A stretch of DNA of 64,000 nt. It comes from Cellulomonas sp. Leaf334. Its GTDB lineage: Bacteria > Actinomycetota > Actinomycetes > Actinomycetales > Cellulomonadaceae. The stretch covers positions 1-64,000 of the forward strand of contig NZ_LMOO01000007.1 of assembly GCF_001424195.1 (NCBI RefSeq). Direction: 5' to 3'. The notes beneath the pieces are model-generated. The model did not search any database and was not told the origin of the DNA. It worked only from the letters and a program-made list of their open reading frames with translations. Shown here one piece after another: positions 42,875 through 50,825 of the stretch (its first letter is position 1; each line of letters starts with the position of its first letter). A program made the translations under genes and the position numbers.

Positions 42875-43158
42875 CCGGGCTGGACCCGCTGATCCACGCA
42901 CCCACGCGGCTGCAGCTCGTCACGACGCTGTCCGCGGTGTCGGAAGCGGAGTTCGCGACGTTGCGGACGGCACTCGACGTCAGCGACTCGGTGCTGTCCA
43001 AGCACGTCTCGGCGCTGGTCGAGGCCGGCTACCTGCACAGCCGCAAGGGCGTCCACGCCGGACGACGGACCACCTGGGTCGGGCTGACACCGGTCGGGCG
43101 CAAGGCGCTGCACGAGCACGTCGCCGCGGTGCGGCGGTTGATCGACGCGGTGGAGTGA
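42871..43158 (+). CDS. Winged-helix transcriptional regulator (MarR/ArsR-like)
   Basis: A 95-residue DNA-binding protein. TRLQLVTTLSAVSEAEFATLR is followed by the recognition helix region SDSVLSKHVSALVEAGY and a wing GRRTTWVGLTPVGRKAL. This is the short one-domain class often paired with a membrane protein. It is the natural candidate to bind the CTTTCCA dyads upstream. Confidence 0.86.
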   Translation: MTGLDPLIHAPTRLQLVTTLSAVSEAEFATLRTALDVSDSVLSKHVSALVEAGYLHSRKGVHAGRRTTWVGLTPVGRKALHEHVAAVRRLIDAVE

Positions 43159-43168
43159 CGACCAGCCG

Positions 43169-43174
43169 TACTCT
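43169..43174 (+). promoter_or_regulatory. -10 element TACTCT for the pentapeptide gene
   Basis: TACTCT, 7 nt, GTG at 43182. Confidence 0.42.
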
Positions 43175-43181
43175 CGATCCC

Positions 43182-43973
43182 GTGACCGACCACGCGCCGA
43201 TCCCGCTGCGGGAGCTGCGCTCGGACTGCTCGCGCTGCGCGGGACTGTGCTGCGTCGCGCACTCGTTCCAGCGCTCGTCGGACTTCGCGTACGACAAGCC
43301 CGCCGGCACGCCGTGCCGCAACCTGCAGGACGACTTCCGGTGCGCCATCCACCCCGACCTGCGCACCAGCGGGTTCACCGGCTGCACGGTCTACGAGTGC
43401 TTCGGCGCGGGCCAGTTCGTCACGCAGCAGCTCTTCGACGGCCGCACGTGGCGGGACGACCCCGCGATCGCCGCCGACATGTTCGCGGTCTTCGGCACCA
43501 TGCGTGGGCTGCACGAGCTGCTCTGGTACCTGACCGAGGCGCTGTCGATCGACGCCGCGGCACCGCTGCACGACGAGGTCGCCCGCCTTCGGTCGGAGGT
43601 GGCGGACCTGCGGGACGCCGGTGCGGGACCGGACGCCCAGGCCAGGGTCGGTGACCTGCTCGGACGTGTGAGCACGCTCGCGCGGGACGGCCTGCACGGT
43701 CGGCAGGCGCGCGGCGCCGACCTCACGGGTGCCGGACTCCGGCGTGCCGACCTGCACGGCGCCGACCTGCGCGGCGCGCTCCTCATCGGCGCGGACCTGC
43801 GCGGCGCCGATCTGCGGCTGGCTGACCTCCTCGGCGCGGACCTGCGCGGTGCCCGGCTGGACGGGGCCGACCTCACCGGCTCGCTCTTCGTCACACTGCC
43901 GCAGGTCGCCGCAGCGCGCGGCGACCGGACCACGCGCCTCCCCGCCGGTCTGGACGCACCCGCGCACTGGTAG
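43182..43973 (+). CDS. Pentapeptide-repeat protein with N-terminal Cys cluster
   Basis: A 263-residue protein. Residues 12-75 hold eight cysteines (DCSRCAGLCCVA, GTPCRN, FRCAIHP, GCTVYECFG), resembling a zinc/iron-binding module. A helical linker (about 100-165) leads to roughly 13 A(D/N)LxG pentapeptides (residues 170-240: RGADL, TGAGL, RRADL, HGADL ...), which form a right-handed beta-helix that can mimic DNA. Substrate or target unknown; the architecture is recurrent in actinobacteria. GTG start. Confidence 0.82.
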   Translation: MTDHAPIPLRELRSDCSRCAGLCCVAHSFQRSSDFAYDKPAGTPCRNLQDDFRCAIHPDLRTSGFTGCTVYECFGAGQFVTQQLFDGRTWRDDPAIAADMFAVFGTMRGLHELLWYLTEALSIDAAAPLHDEVARLRSEVADLRDAGAGPDAQARVGDLLGRVSTLARDGLHGRQARGADLTGAGLRRADLHGADLRGALLIGADLRGADLRLADLLGADLRGARLDGADLTGSLFVTLPQVAAARGDRTTRLPAGLDAPAHW

Positions 43974-44073
43974 CTCGTCCCGGACCCGATGTCGAGATCG
44001 AGGGGACGGCTCCGACCACCTCACGACGGACGCCGGGCAGTGGGCCCGCGTCGAGCACCCCGGAGGCACCGAG

Positions 44074-44547
44074 ATGACCATCAGCCCGTTCCTGTGGTTC
44101 GACGACCAGGCCGAGCAGGCCGCGCAGCGCTACGTCGAGATCTTCCCGAACTCGAGCATCCTCTCGGTCGCCCGGTACCCCGAGGGTTCCCCCCAGGCCG
44201 GGACCGCGCTGACGGTGAGCTTCGTGCTCGACGGCCAGGAGGTCCAGGCCCTCAACGGCGGGCCGGCGTTCCCGTTCACCGAGGCGTTCTCCTTCGCCGT
44301 CTCGGTCCCCGACCAGGCGGAGTGCGACCGCGTGTGGGACGCCCTGATCGCCGACGGCGGCGAGCCCGGCCGGTGCGGCTGGCTCAAGGATCGCTGGGGT
44401 CTGTCCTGGCAGGTCGTCCCGACGGCCCTGCCGGAGCTGCTGAACGACCCCGACCCGGGCCGCGCCGGCCGCGCGATGAACGCCATGCTGACGATGGACA
44501 AGATCGACGTGGCCGCCCTGCACGCGGCGGCGGACGCACGCGCCTAG
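44074..44547 (+). CDS. VOC superfamily protein (PhnB-like)
   Basis: A 157-residue glyoxalase-fold protein. TISPFLWFDDQAEQAAQRYVEIFP near the N-terminus, VSFVLDGQEVQALNGGPAFPFTEAFSF in the middle and GRCGWLKDRWGLSWQVVP near the end are diagnostic of the PhnB/3-demethylubiquinone group. Metal site and substrate unknown. ATG with GGAGG. Ends inside the convergent LLM gene by 4 bp. Confidence 0.88.
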   Translation: MTISPFLWFDDQAEQAAQRYVEIFPNSSILSVARYPEGSPQAGTALTVSFVLDGQEVQALNGGPAFPFTEAFSFAVSVPDQAECDRVWDALIADGGEPGRCGWLKDRWGLSWQVVPTALPELLNDPDPGRAGRAMNAMLTMDKIDVAALHAAADARA

Positions 44548-45422
44548 CTGCCCAGCTCGGCCAGGCGCGGGACGGCGGGGGCGACCGCGTCCTTCACCCA
44601 GGCGGTCAGGCTGGTGTCCGCCGGGGTGAGGATGACGGACTCCACGCCGAGGGCGTCGTAGGCCCGCATCTCCTCGACGAACCCGTCGACGTCCCCGGCG
44701 AGCAGCCGCTCGCCGCGGGACAGCATGGTCACGCGGATCTCGGCGGGGTCGCGGCCGACGTCGGCGCAGTGGCCGCGCAGGACATCGAGCTTGTGCGCGA
44801 CCTCGTCGGGCGTGGACGTGAACAGGTTGCACGCGTCCCCGTACTGCGCGACCAGGCGCAGGGTCTTGCGCTCGCCGGAGCCGCCGATGAGGATCTCGGG
44901 GCGCGTCAGCGGCTGCGGCGAGCACAGGGTCTGGGCCAGCTGGTAGTGCGTGCCGTCGTAGGGGCCGTCGTCGGCCGGGTCCCACATCTGCCGGCAGATC
45001 TGGAGGGTCTCCTCGAGACGCTCGAACCGCTCGGAGAGCGGCGGGTAGGGCACGCCCATCGCGCGGTGCTCCTCCTCGTACCACGCGGCCCCGATGCCGA
45101 GCGTGGCCCGGCCCCCGGAGAGCACGTCGAGGGTGGCGTGGATCTTCGCGAGCAGGCCCGGGTGCCGGTAGGTCACGCCCGTGACGAGAACGCCCAGCTG
45201 CACCTCAGACGTCACGCCCGCCAGGTAGCCGAGCGTCGTGTACGCCTCGAGCATCGGGTCGTCGGCAGGGAACCCGGCGGCGATCATCTGGAAGTAGTGG
45301 TCCATGACCGACACCCAGGCGACGCCGGAGTCCTCCGCGGCGCGGGTCGCGTCGGCCAGCTCCTGGCGCAGGGCGCCGGGCTCGACGGAGTCGAAACGGT
45401 AGAGGTGGACGCCAACGCGCAC
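44544..45422 (-). CDS. LLM-class F420-dependent oxidoreductase
   Basis: A 292-residue TIM-barrel oxidoreductase. MRVGVHLYRFD, WVSVMDHYFQM, LGVLVTGVTYRHPGLLAKIHATLDVLSGGRATLGIGAAWYEEEHRAMGVPYPP are family hallmarks of the F420-dependent subgroup; GGSGERKTLRLVAQYGDACNLF is the phosphate-binding region. Substrate unknown. GTG at 45422 with GGAG. Confidence 0.9.
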   Translation of the reverse strand: MRVGVHLYRFDSVEPGALRQELADATRAAEDSGVAWVSVMDHYFQMIAAGFPADDPMLEAYTTLGYLAGVTSEVQLGVLVTGVTYRHPGLLAKIHATLDVLSGGRATLGIGAAWYEEEHRAMGVPYPPLSERFERLEETLQICRQMWDPADDGPYDGTHYQLAQTLCSPQPLTRPEILIGGSGERKTLRLVAQYGDACNLFTSTPDEVAHKLDVLRGHCADVGRDPAEIRVTMLSRGERLLAGDVDGFVEEMRAYDALGVESVILTPADTSLTAWVKDAVAPAVPRLAELGS

Positions 45423-45478
45423 GAGGAGCTCCTTCGACGGGGTTGCTCGTCACCCTGCCGGTTCGAGCGCGCTCGAAG

Positions 45479-46348
45479 TCAAGCGACCCAGTCGGACCCG
45501 ACGAGCAGGACCACGTCGACCGCCGCGACCGCGATGGCGAACAGGAATGGCAGCCGGTGCCGCCCTCCGCCCAGGGCGAGCACCGTCCCGGCGATCGTCA
45601 GCCCGACCGCGCCGACGAGCGCCGCCGCTGCCACCGCCCTCGGCGGGCCGGGTGGGGCCAGGACGACCAGCACCGTCGCGCCGACGAGCGCGAGCGCGGT
45701 GCCGATGCTCGTCGCGGTCCCGCCCACCCGGTGCGGGAGCCCGCGGACGCCGGTCGCCCGGTCGTCCTGGAGGTCGGGCACCACGTTCGCCCCGTGCGCG
45801 CCGATCCCGAGCAGGGCGCCCGCCGCCATCGCCCACCAGGTGGCGACCGGCGACCCCGGCAGAGCCAGGGCGATCCCCAGCGGCAGGAACCCGAACGAGA
45901 ACGCGTAGGGCGCCCAGGACCAGACCGTGCTCTTGAGGCGGACGTTGTAGGCCCAGGCCGACGCGACGGTCGCGAGGTGCACGAGTCCGGGGCGCCAGCC
46001 GAGCGCCAGGGAGAGCACCACGCACGCCGTGGCCGCGCTCAGCGCCGCCGTCCGGACCGTCGCGACCGTGAGCCGCCCGGCGCCGACGGGCTTGTCCGTG
46101 CGACCGACGGCGGCGTCCCGGTCCGCGTCGATCCAGTCGTTGGACCAGCCGACGGAGAGCTGGCCGGCCAGGACCGCGGCACCGATCAGCGCCGTCGTGC
46201 CGACGGGAGCGTCGGTCCCCGCAGCCATGGCGATCGCGAACACGGTCACCGCGGCGGCGGGCGCCGGATGGCAGGCGAGCGCGAGGTCGACGACGCGCGA
46301 CCCACCGGCACGTTCGCCCACCCACCCACCTCCGTCTCGACGGGCCAT
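45479..46348 (-). CDS. UbiA family prenyltransferase
   Basis: A 289-residue integral membrane enzyme with about nine helices that transfers an isoprenoid chain to an aromatic or lipid acceptor. Motif 1 NDWIDADRD and motif 2 DLQDDRATGVRGLPHRVG supply the two Asp-rich magnesium sites, both intact. It is divergent from the type III PKS operon with 78 bp between, suggesting that it prenylates the PKS product or a related quinone. Start at 46348 is the best fit to family length; a longer frame exists. Confidence 0.85.
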   Translation of the reverse strand: MARRDGGGWVGERAGGSRVVDLALACHPAPAAAVTVFAIAMAAGTDAPVGTTALIGAAVLAGQLSVGWSNDWIDADRDAAVGRTDKPVGAGRLTVATVRTAALSAATACVVLSLALGWRPGLVHLATVASAWAYNVRLKSTVWSWAPYAFSFGFLPLGIALALPGSPVATWWAMAAGALLGIGAHGANVVPDLQDDRATGVRGLPHRVGGTATSIGTALALVGATVLVVLAPPGPPRAVAAAALVGAVGLTIAGTVLALGGGRHRLPFLFAIAVAAVDVVLLVGSDWVA

Positions 46349-46426
46349 CGTCGCAGGTCGGGGTGAAGGTTCGGTACGACGGCCCGGACACGTGCCGGAC
46401 GTGCGGTCGCGTGGCACGATGCCCGG

Positions 46427-47500
46427 ATGGCGCATATCGCCTCGATTGCCCCCGTCCTCCCCCGGCACTCCTACGCCCAGAGCGAGATCACCGCGGTCAT
46501 CGCTCCTCTGCTGTCCTCGGACCCCCGGCGCCTAGCCACCATCGAGCGGATCCACGCGGCGACGGGCATCCAGACGCGGCACCTCGCCCTGCCTCTCGAC
46601 GAGTACGCAGAGCTGACCACGTTCACGGTCGCCAACGACACGTTCGTCCGCGAGGGCACGACCCTCGCGGCCCAGGCGTGCCGCGAGGCTCTCGCCGCCG
46701 CCGGGCTGAACGCCGCGGACGTCGACTACCTGCTGGTCACGACGATCACCGGCATCGCCACCCCGTCGCTCGACGTGCTCCTGGTCGAGCGGCTCGGGCT
46801 GCGTCCCGACGTCAAGCGGGTGCCGGTGTTCGGCCTCGGGTGCGTCGCGGGCGCCGCGGGGATCGCCCGGGTCCGTGACCACCTGCAGGGCCACCCGCAG
46901 GACGTCGCCCTCCTGGTGTCGGTCGAGCTGTGCTCGCTGACGCTCCAGCACGGCGACGACTCGATGGCGAACATCGTGTCCAGCGGCCTGTTCGGCGACG
47001 GTGCCGCGGCAGTCGTCATGGTGGGCAGCGACCGCGTGGACGACGTACGCGGAGGCGTCGACGTGGTCGACTCCCGCAGCGACCTGGTCCCGGGCACCAC
47101 CGACGTGCTCGGCTGGGACATCGGCGGCAGCGGCTTCCGGATCGTGCTCGCGGCGAGCCTCGCGGACATCGTCGAGCGGAACCTCGGCCCCGGTGTCGTC
47201 GACCTGCTCGCCGCGCACGACCTCAAGGTCGCCGACGTCGGCACGTGGGTGGCGCACACCGGCGGACCGCGGATCCTGCGGGCCGCGGCGAGCGCGCTCG
47301 AGCTGCCCGACGAGGCGTTCGCGGCGAGCTGGCGGTCGCTCGCGCGCGTCGGCAACCTGTCGTCGTCGGGGGTGCTGCACGTGCTCGCCGACGAGCTGGC
47401 GGCCGGGGGGCACATCCCCGGGTCCGCCGGTGTGCTGTTCGCCGTCGGTCCCGGGGTCTGCACGGAGACCGTCCTGCTGCGCTGGCCAGAGGAGCCGTAG
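46427..47500 (+). CDS. Type III polyketide synthase (alkylresorcinol/alkylpyrone synthase-like)
   Basis: A 357-residue chalcone-synthase-fold enzyme that condenses malonyl-CoA onto a CoA starter. The catalytic triad is intact: Cys139 in GLGCVAGAAG, His277 in AHTGGPRIL and Asn310 in VGNLSSSGV. Together with the downstream methyltransferase and flavoprotein it parallels the srsABC phenolic-lipid cluster of Streptomyces griseus. ATG at 46427; the TAG abuts the next GTG. Confidence 0.92.
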   Translation: MAHIASIAPVLPRHSYAQSEITAVIAPLLSSDPRRLATIERIHAATGIQTRHLALPLDEYAELTTFTVANDTFVREGTTLAAQACREALAAAGLNAADVDYLLVTTITGIATPSLDVLLVERLGLRPDVKRVPVFGLGCVAGAAGIARVRDHLQGHPQDVALLVSVELCSLTLQHGDDSMANIVSSGLFGDGAAAVVMVGSDRVDDVRGGVDVVDSRSDLVPGTTDVLGWDIGGSGFRIVLAASLADIVERNLGPGVVDLLAAHDLKVADVGTWVAHTGGPRILRAAASALELPDEAFAASWRSLARVGNLSSSGVLHVLADELAAGGHIPGSAGVLFAVGPGVCTETVLLRWPEEP

Positions 47501-48025
47501 GTGAGCTGGTACGACTGGCTGATCGTCGTGATCGCGTTCGAGCGCCTGGCCGAGCTGGTCGTCTCACAACGACACGTGACCTGGGCGTTCGCGCACGGCG
47601 GCATCGAGACCGGCAAGCGTCACTACCCGCCGATGGTCGCTCTGCACAGCGGGCTGCTCGTCGCGTGCGTCGTCGAGGTGCACGTGGCGGACCGTCCCTT
47701 CCTCCCGGCGCTCGGGTGGACCGCGCTCGCGTTCGTGGTCGCCGCGAACGCGCTGCGCTGGTGGTGCATCGGGACGCTCGGCAACCAGTGGAGCACCCGG
47801 GTGATCGTCGTCCCCGGGGTCGCCCTGGTCCGACGAGGGCCCTACCGCTGGCTGAGCCACCCGAACTACGTCGCCGTCGCCGTCGAGGGGGCCGCGCTCC
47901 CGCTGGTGCACACCGCGTGGGTCACCGCGATCGCCTTCACGGTGCTGAACGCGGTGCTGCTGCTCGGCTTCCGGATCCCCACGGAGGAGCGAGCCCTGCG
48001 TTCCGTCAGCCCGGCCCCGGCATGA
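47501..48025 (+). CDS. ICMT-family methyltransferase (SrsB-like)
   Basis: A 174-residue membrane methyltransferase with four or five helices. RGPYRWLSHPNYVAVAVEGAALPL is the S-adenosylmethionine-binding signature of the isoprenylcysteine carboxyl methyltransferase family; TGKRHYPPMVALH precedes it. In srs-type clusters this enzyme O-methylates the resorcinol. GTG start directly after the PKS stop; stop overlaps the next ATG by 4 nt. Confidence 0.9.
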   Translation: MSWYDWLIVVIAFERLAELVVSQRHVTWAFAHGGIETGKRHYPPMVALHSGLLVACVVEVHVADRPFLPALGWTALAFVVAANALRWWCIGTLGNQWSTRVIVVPGVALVRRGPYRWLSHPNYVAVAVEGAALPLVHTAWVTAIAFTVLNAVLLLGFRIPTEERALRSVSPAPA

Positions 48026-49059
48026 CCCCCGATGCCGACCTGCTGGTCATCGGTGGTGGTCCCGTCGGGCTCGCCGTCGCGATCGAGGGGCGGCTCGCGG
48101 GGCTGTCCGTCATCGTCGTCGAGCCCCGCGCGACCCCCGTCGACAAGGCGTGCGGCGAAGGCCTGATGCCAGGTGCCGTCGCGGCGCTCGCCCGGCTCGG
48201 CGTCGACCCCGACGGGCACACCCTCACCGGGATCCGGTACCTGCGGGGCACGCACACCGCCGACCACCTGTTCGCGTCGTCCCCCGGGCGGGGTGTCCGC
48301 CGGACCGTCCTGCACGCCGCCCTCGCGCGGCGGGCCGTCGAGCTGGGTGCCGAGGTCGTCCCGGGCCGTGCCGGTGCGGTCGAGCAGGACGGGTCGTCCG
48401 TGTGGTGCGCGGGGATCCGGGGACGCTGGCTCCTCGCGTGCGACGGCCTGCACTCCACGGTCCGCCGCCAGGTCGACCTCGCGACGCACCACCGCCTGCG
48501 CGCCCGACGGTTCGGGGTGCGCCGCCACTTCCGGGTCGCGCCCTGGACGGACCTGGTCGAGGTGCACTGGGGGCGCACCGTCGAGGCGTACGTCACCCCG
48601 GTCGCCGACGACATCGTCGGCGTCGCGCTCCTGGGCCCCGCCCACCACGACTACGACCGGACCCTCGACTCCTTCGGGGCGCTGCGCCACCACCTCGCCG
48701 GCGCGGAGCGGCTCGGTCCCGCCCGCGGCGCGGGACCGCTCTACCAGCAGAGCCAGCACCGCACGGCCGGGCGCGTGCGCCTCGTCGGCGACGCGTCGGG
48801 GTACGTCGACGCCCTGACCGGCGAGGGGGTGCGGGTCGGGCTCGCCCAGGCGCACGCCGCCGTCGCGACGCTGGACGACGACGTCCGCCGCTCGAACGCG
48901 GCCTACGAGAAGGCGTGGACCGCAGCCACCCGCGACTACCGGGTACTGACCAGCGGCCTGCTCGCCGCCGCCGCGTCACCCCTGCGGCGCGGCATCGTGC
49001 CGCTGGCGGTCACCGCGCCGGGGCTGTACGGCGCCGTGGTCGAACGGCTCGCGCGCTGA
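48022..49059 (+). CDS. FAD-dependent hydroxylase (SrsC-like)
   Basis: A 345-residue flavoprotein monooxygenase. The N-terminal Rossmann motif is VIGGGPVGLAVAIEG, followed by CGEGLMPGAV, RRTVLHAALA, the ACDGLHSTVRRQV motif, and the second FAD motif RVRLVGDASGYVDALTGEGVRVGL. Likely hydroxylates the phenolic lipid to a quinol. Last gene of the PKS operon. Confidence 0.9.
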   Translation: MTPDADLLVIGGGPVGLAVAIEGRLAGLSVIVVEPRATPVDKACGEGLMPGAVAALARLGVDPDGHTLTGIRYLRGTHTADHLFASSPGRGVRRTVLHAALARRAVELGAEVVPGRAGAVEQDGSSVWCAGIRGRWLLACDGLHSTVRRQVDLATHHRLRARRFGVRRHFRVAPWTDLVEVHWGRTVEAYVTPVADDIVGVALLGPAHHDYDRTLDSFGALRHHLAGAERLGPARGAGPLYQQSQHRTAGRVRLVGDASGYVDALTGEGVRVGLAQAHAAVATLDDDVRRSNAAYEKAWTAATRDYRVLTSGLLAAAASPLRRGIVPLAVTAPGLYGAVVERLAR

Positions 49060-49060
49060 C

Positions 49061-49528
49061 TCAGCTCTCGAAGGCGGTCGGTCCGGCGGGGGCCAGCGCG
49101 GAACCGATCCGCGCGTGCATCTCGTCCGACATCGGCGGGAGCGCGTCGAGCGGGAACCAGGCCGCCTCGGTGTTCTCGCCGTCGGCGGGGAACGGTTCGC
49201 CGGACACGTAGCGGAACCGGAAGGTGTGGTCGAGGTACTGCACCCGGTCCCCGTTGTCGTAGACCATCGGCGGCAGGACGTGCACCCACGTCAGCCGCTC
49301 CGCGACGGCGACGACCGACGCCTCCTCCAGCACCTCGCGCGACCCGGCGACGGCAGGCTCCTCGCCCGGGTCGATGATCCCGGTCACCGGCGTCCAGGCG
49401 CCGTCGTCGGCCCGCCTCACCAGCAGGACCTCGTCGTCGCGGACGACCACGGCCGTCACACCGGTCAGCCAGAGCTGGTCGTGGCCGACGGCGGCCCGCA
49501 GGGCGAGGATGAACTCGGGGATCGGCAC
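49061..49528 (-). CDS. Nudix hydrolase
   Basis: A 155-residue pyrophosphohydrolase. The Nudix box GIIDPGEEPAVAGSREVLEEASV (residues about 50-72, given in parts: GIIDPGEE, REVLEEASV) is intact. The substrate is not predictable; VTAVVVRDDEVLLVRRADDGAW is the usual N-terminal strand pattern. GTG at 49528 follows TACGAT by 6 nt. Stop is 1 bp from the convergent flavoprotein stop. Confidence 0.87.
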   Translation of the reverse strand: MPIPEFILALRAAVGHDQLWLTGVTAVVVRDDEVLLVRRADDGAWTPVTGIIDPGEEPAVAGSREVLEEASVVAVAERLTWVHVLPPMVYDNGDRVQYLDHTFRFRYVSGEPFPADGENTEAAWFPLDALPPMSDEMHARIGSALAPAGPTAFES

Positions 49529-49534
49529 GGGCCG

Positions 49535-49540
49535 ATCGTA
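49535..49540 (-). promoter_or_regulatory. -10 element TACGAT for the Nudix gene
   Basis: TACGAT on the minus strand, 6 nt, GTG at 49528. Confidence 0.42.
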
Positions 49541-49613
49541 GGTGACCCGAGTTCGGCCACCGGGCGCTCGCGGGAGACAATGGTCCGTCGCCGACCGAGA
49601 AGGACCCTGTGCC

Positions 49614-50081
49614 GTGAACCAGCCCCGCATGAACGTCGAGTCGTTCAACCTCGACCACCGGACCGTCGCCGCGCCGTACGTGCGCCTGGCCGACACCAAG
49701 CAGCTTCCCGCCGGGGACGTGATCCAGAAGTACGACGTCCGGTTCACGCAACCGAACGTCGCGCACCTCGAGATGCCGACGATCCACTCCCTCGAGCACC
49801 TGTTCGCGGAGCACTCCCGCAACCACTCGGAGCGCGTCGTCGACTTCTCGCCGATGGGCTGCCAGACGGGGTTCTACCTGATCCTGCAGGGCGAGTGGGC
49901 CTACGACGACGTGCTGGGCCTGGTCCAGGACACGCTCACGGACATCACGACCGCCACGGAGGTGCCGGCCGCGAACGAGGTGCAGTGCGGCTGGGGTGCG
50001 AACCACACGCTCTCCGGCGCGCAGGAGGCTGCGAAGACGTTCCTGGACGCCCGCCAGGAGTGGGCCCAGGTCACCGCGTGA
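49614..50081 (+). CDS. luxS: S-ribosylhomocysteine lyase
   Basis: Cleaves S-ribosylhomocysteine to homocysteine and the autoinducer-2 precursor DPD. In this 155-residue protein the metal ligands are His58 and His62 in HSLEHL and Cys125 in QCGW, and the catalytic Cys83 is in MGCQTGFYL, so it is active. GTG start with AGGA upstream; GTGA overlap with mtnN. Confidence 0.95.
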   Translation: MNQPRMNVESFNLDHRTVAAPYVRLADTKQLPAGDVIQKYDVRFTQPNVAHLEMPTIHSLEHLFAEHSRNHSERVVDFSPMGCQTGFYLILQGEWAYDDVLGLVQDTLTDITTATEVPAANEVQCGWGANHTLSGAQEAAKTFLDARQEWAQVTA

Positions 50082-50797
50082 TCGCCGTCGACGCGGTCAT
50101 CGTCACCGCGATGCCCGACGAGTCGGCCGCGTTCCTCGCGCGTGCCGACGTCGTCGGGGACCCCACCCAGATGGGCCACGCCGAGCACCGTCTGCTGACG
50201 ATGTGCGGCCGGCAGGTGCTGCTCGTGCAGTGCGGGATCGGGCTGGTGAACTCCGCCACGGCCGCCGCCGTCGCCATCCAGGGCACGCACCCGCGTGCCG
50301 TCATCAGCGCGGGCAGCGCGGGTGGCGTCGGGCTGGACGTGCGGGTGGGCGACGTCGTCGTCGGCTCCGAGTACCTCTACTCCGGTGCCGACGCGCGCGC
50401 GTTCGGGTACGAGCTGGGCCAGGTCCCGGGCATGCCCGAGGTGTACGAGGCCGAGCAGATCCTGCACGACGCCGCGGCGACCGCGGCCGTCGACCTGCGC
50501 GTCCTGACCGGCACGATCCTGTCCGGTGACGCGTTCGTCGACGCCAGCCGGATCGACCGGATCCGCACGGCGTTCCCGACGGCCATGGCCACCGACATGG
50601 AGTCGGCCGCCCTCGCGCACACCGCCCACCTGTACGGGGTGCCGTTCCTGTCGGTCCGCGGCATCTCCGACCTGTGCGGCCCGGTCGCGGGTGCGGACTT
50701 CCTCACGCACGTGGACGATGCTGCCGAGCGGTCCGCGGCCGTCGTCGTCGAGGTCCTGCGCCGGCTCGCCGTCGGCGACATGGCCCACGCACGCTGA
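50078..50797 (+). CDS. mtnN: 5'-methylthioadenosine/S-adenosylhomocysteine nucleosidase
   Basis: A 239-residue hydrolase that produces S-ribosylhomocysteine, the LuxS substrate, from S-adenosylhomocysteine. SAGSAGGVG, catalytic Glu in [10 protein letters not shown], and Asp in RGISDLCG are present. Coupled to luxS, it completes the two-step detoxification and methyl-cycle branch. Name in other species: pfs. Confidence 0.93.
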   Translation: MIAVDAVIVTAMPDESAAFLARADVVGDPTQMGHAEHRLLTMCGRQVLLVQCGIGLVNSATAAAVAIQGTHPRAVISAGSAGGVGLDVRVGDVVVGSEYLYSGADARAFGYELGQVPGMPEVYEAEQILHDAAATAAVDLRVLTGTILSGDAFVDASRIDRIRTAFPTAMATDMESAALAHTAHLYGVPFLSVRGISDLCGPVAGADFLTHVDDAAERSAAVVVEVLRRLAVGDMAHAR

Positions 50798-50825
50798 CGT
50801 CTCCCACCTCACAGGAAGCGACCCG

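Noticed and set aside
43720-43890. Regular 15-bp periodicity
   Set aside because: It is the coding sequence of pentapeptide repeats, not a regulatory or CRISPR-like array.
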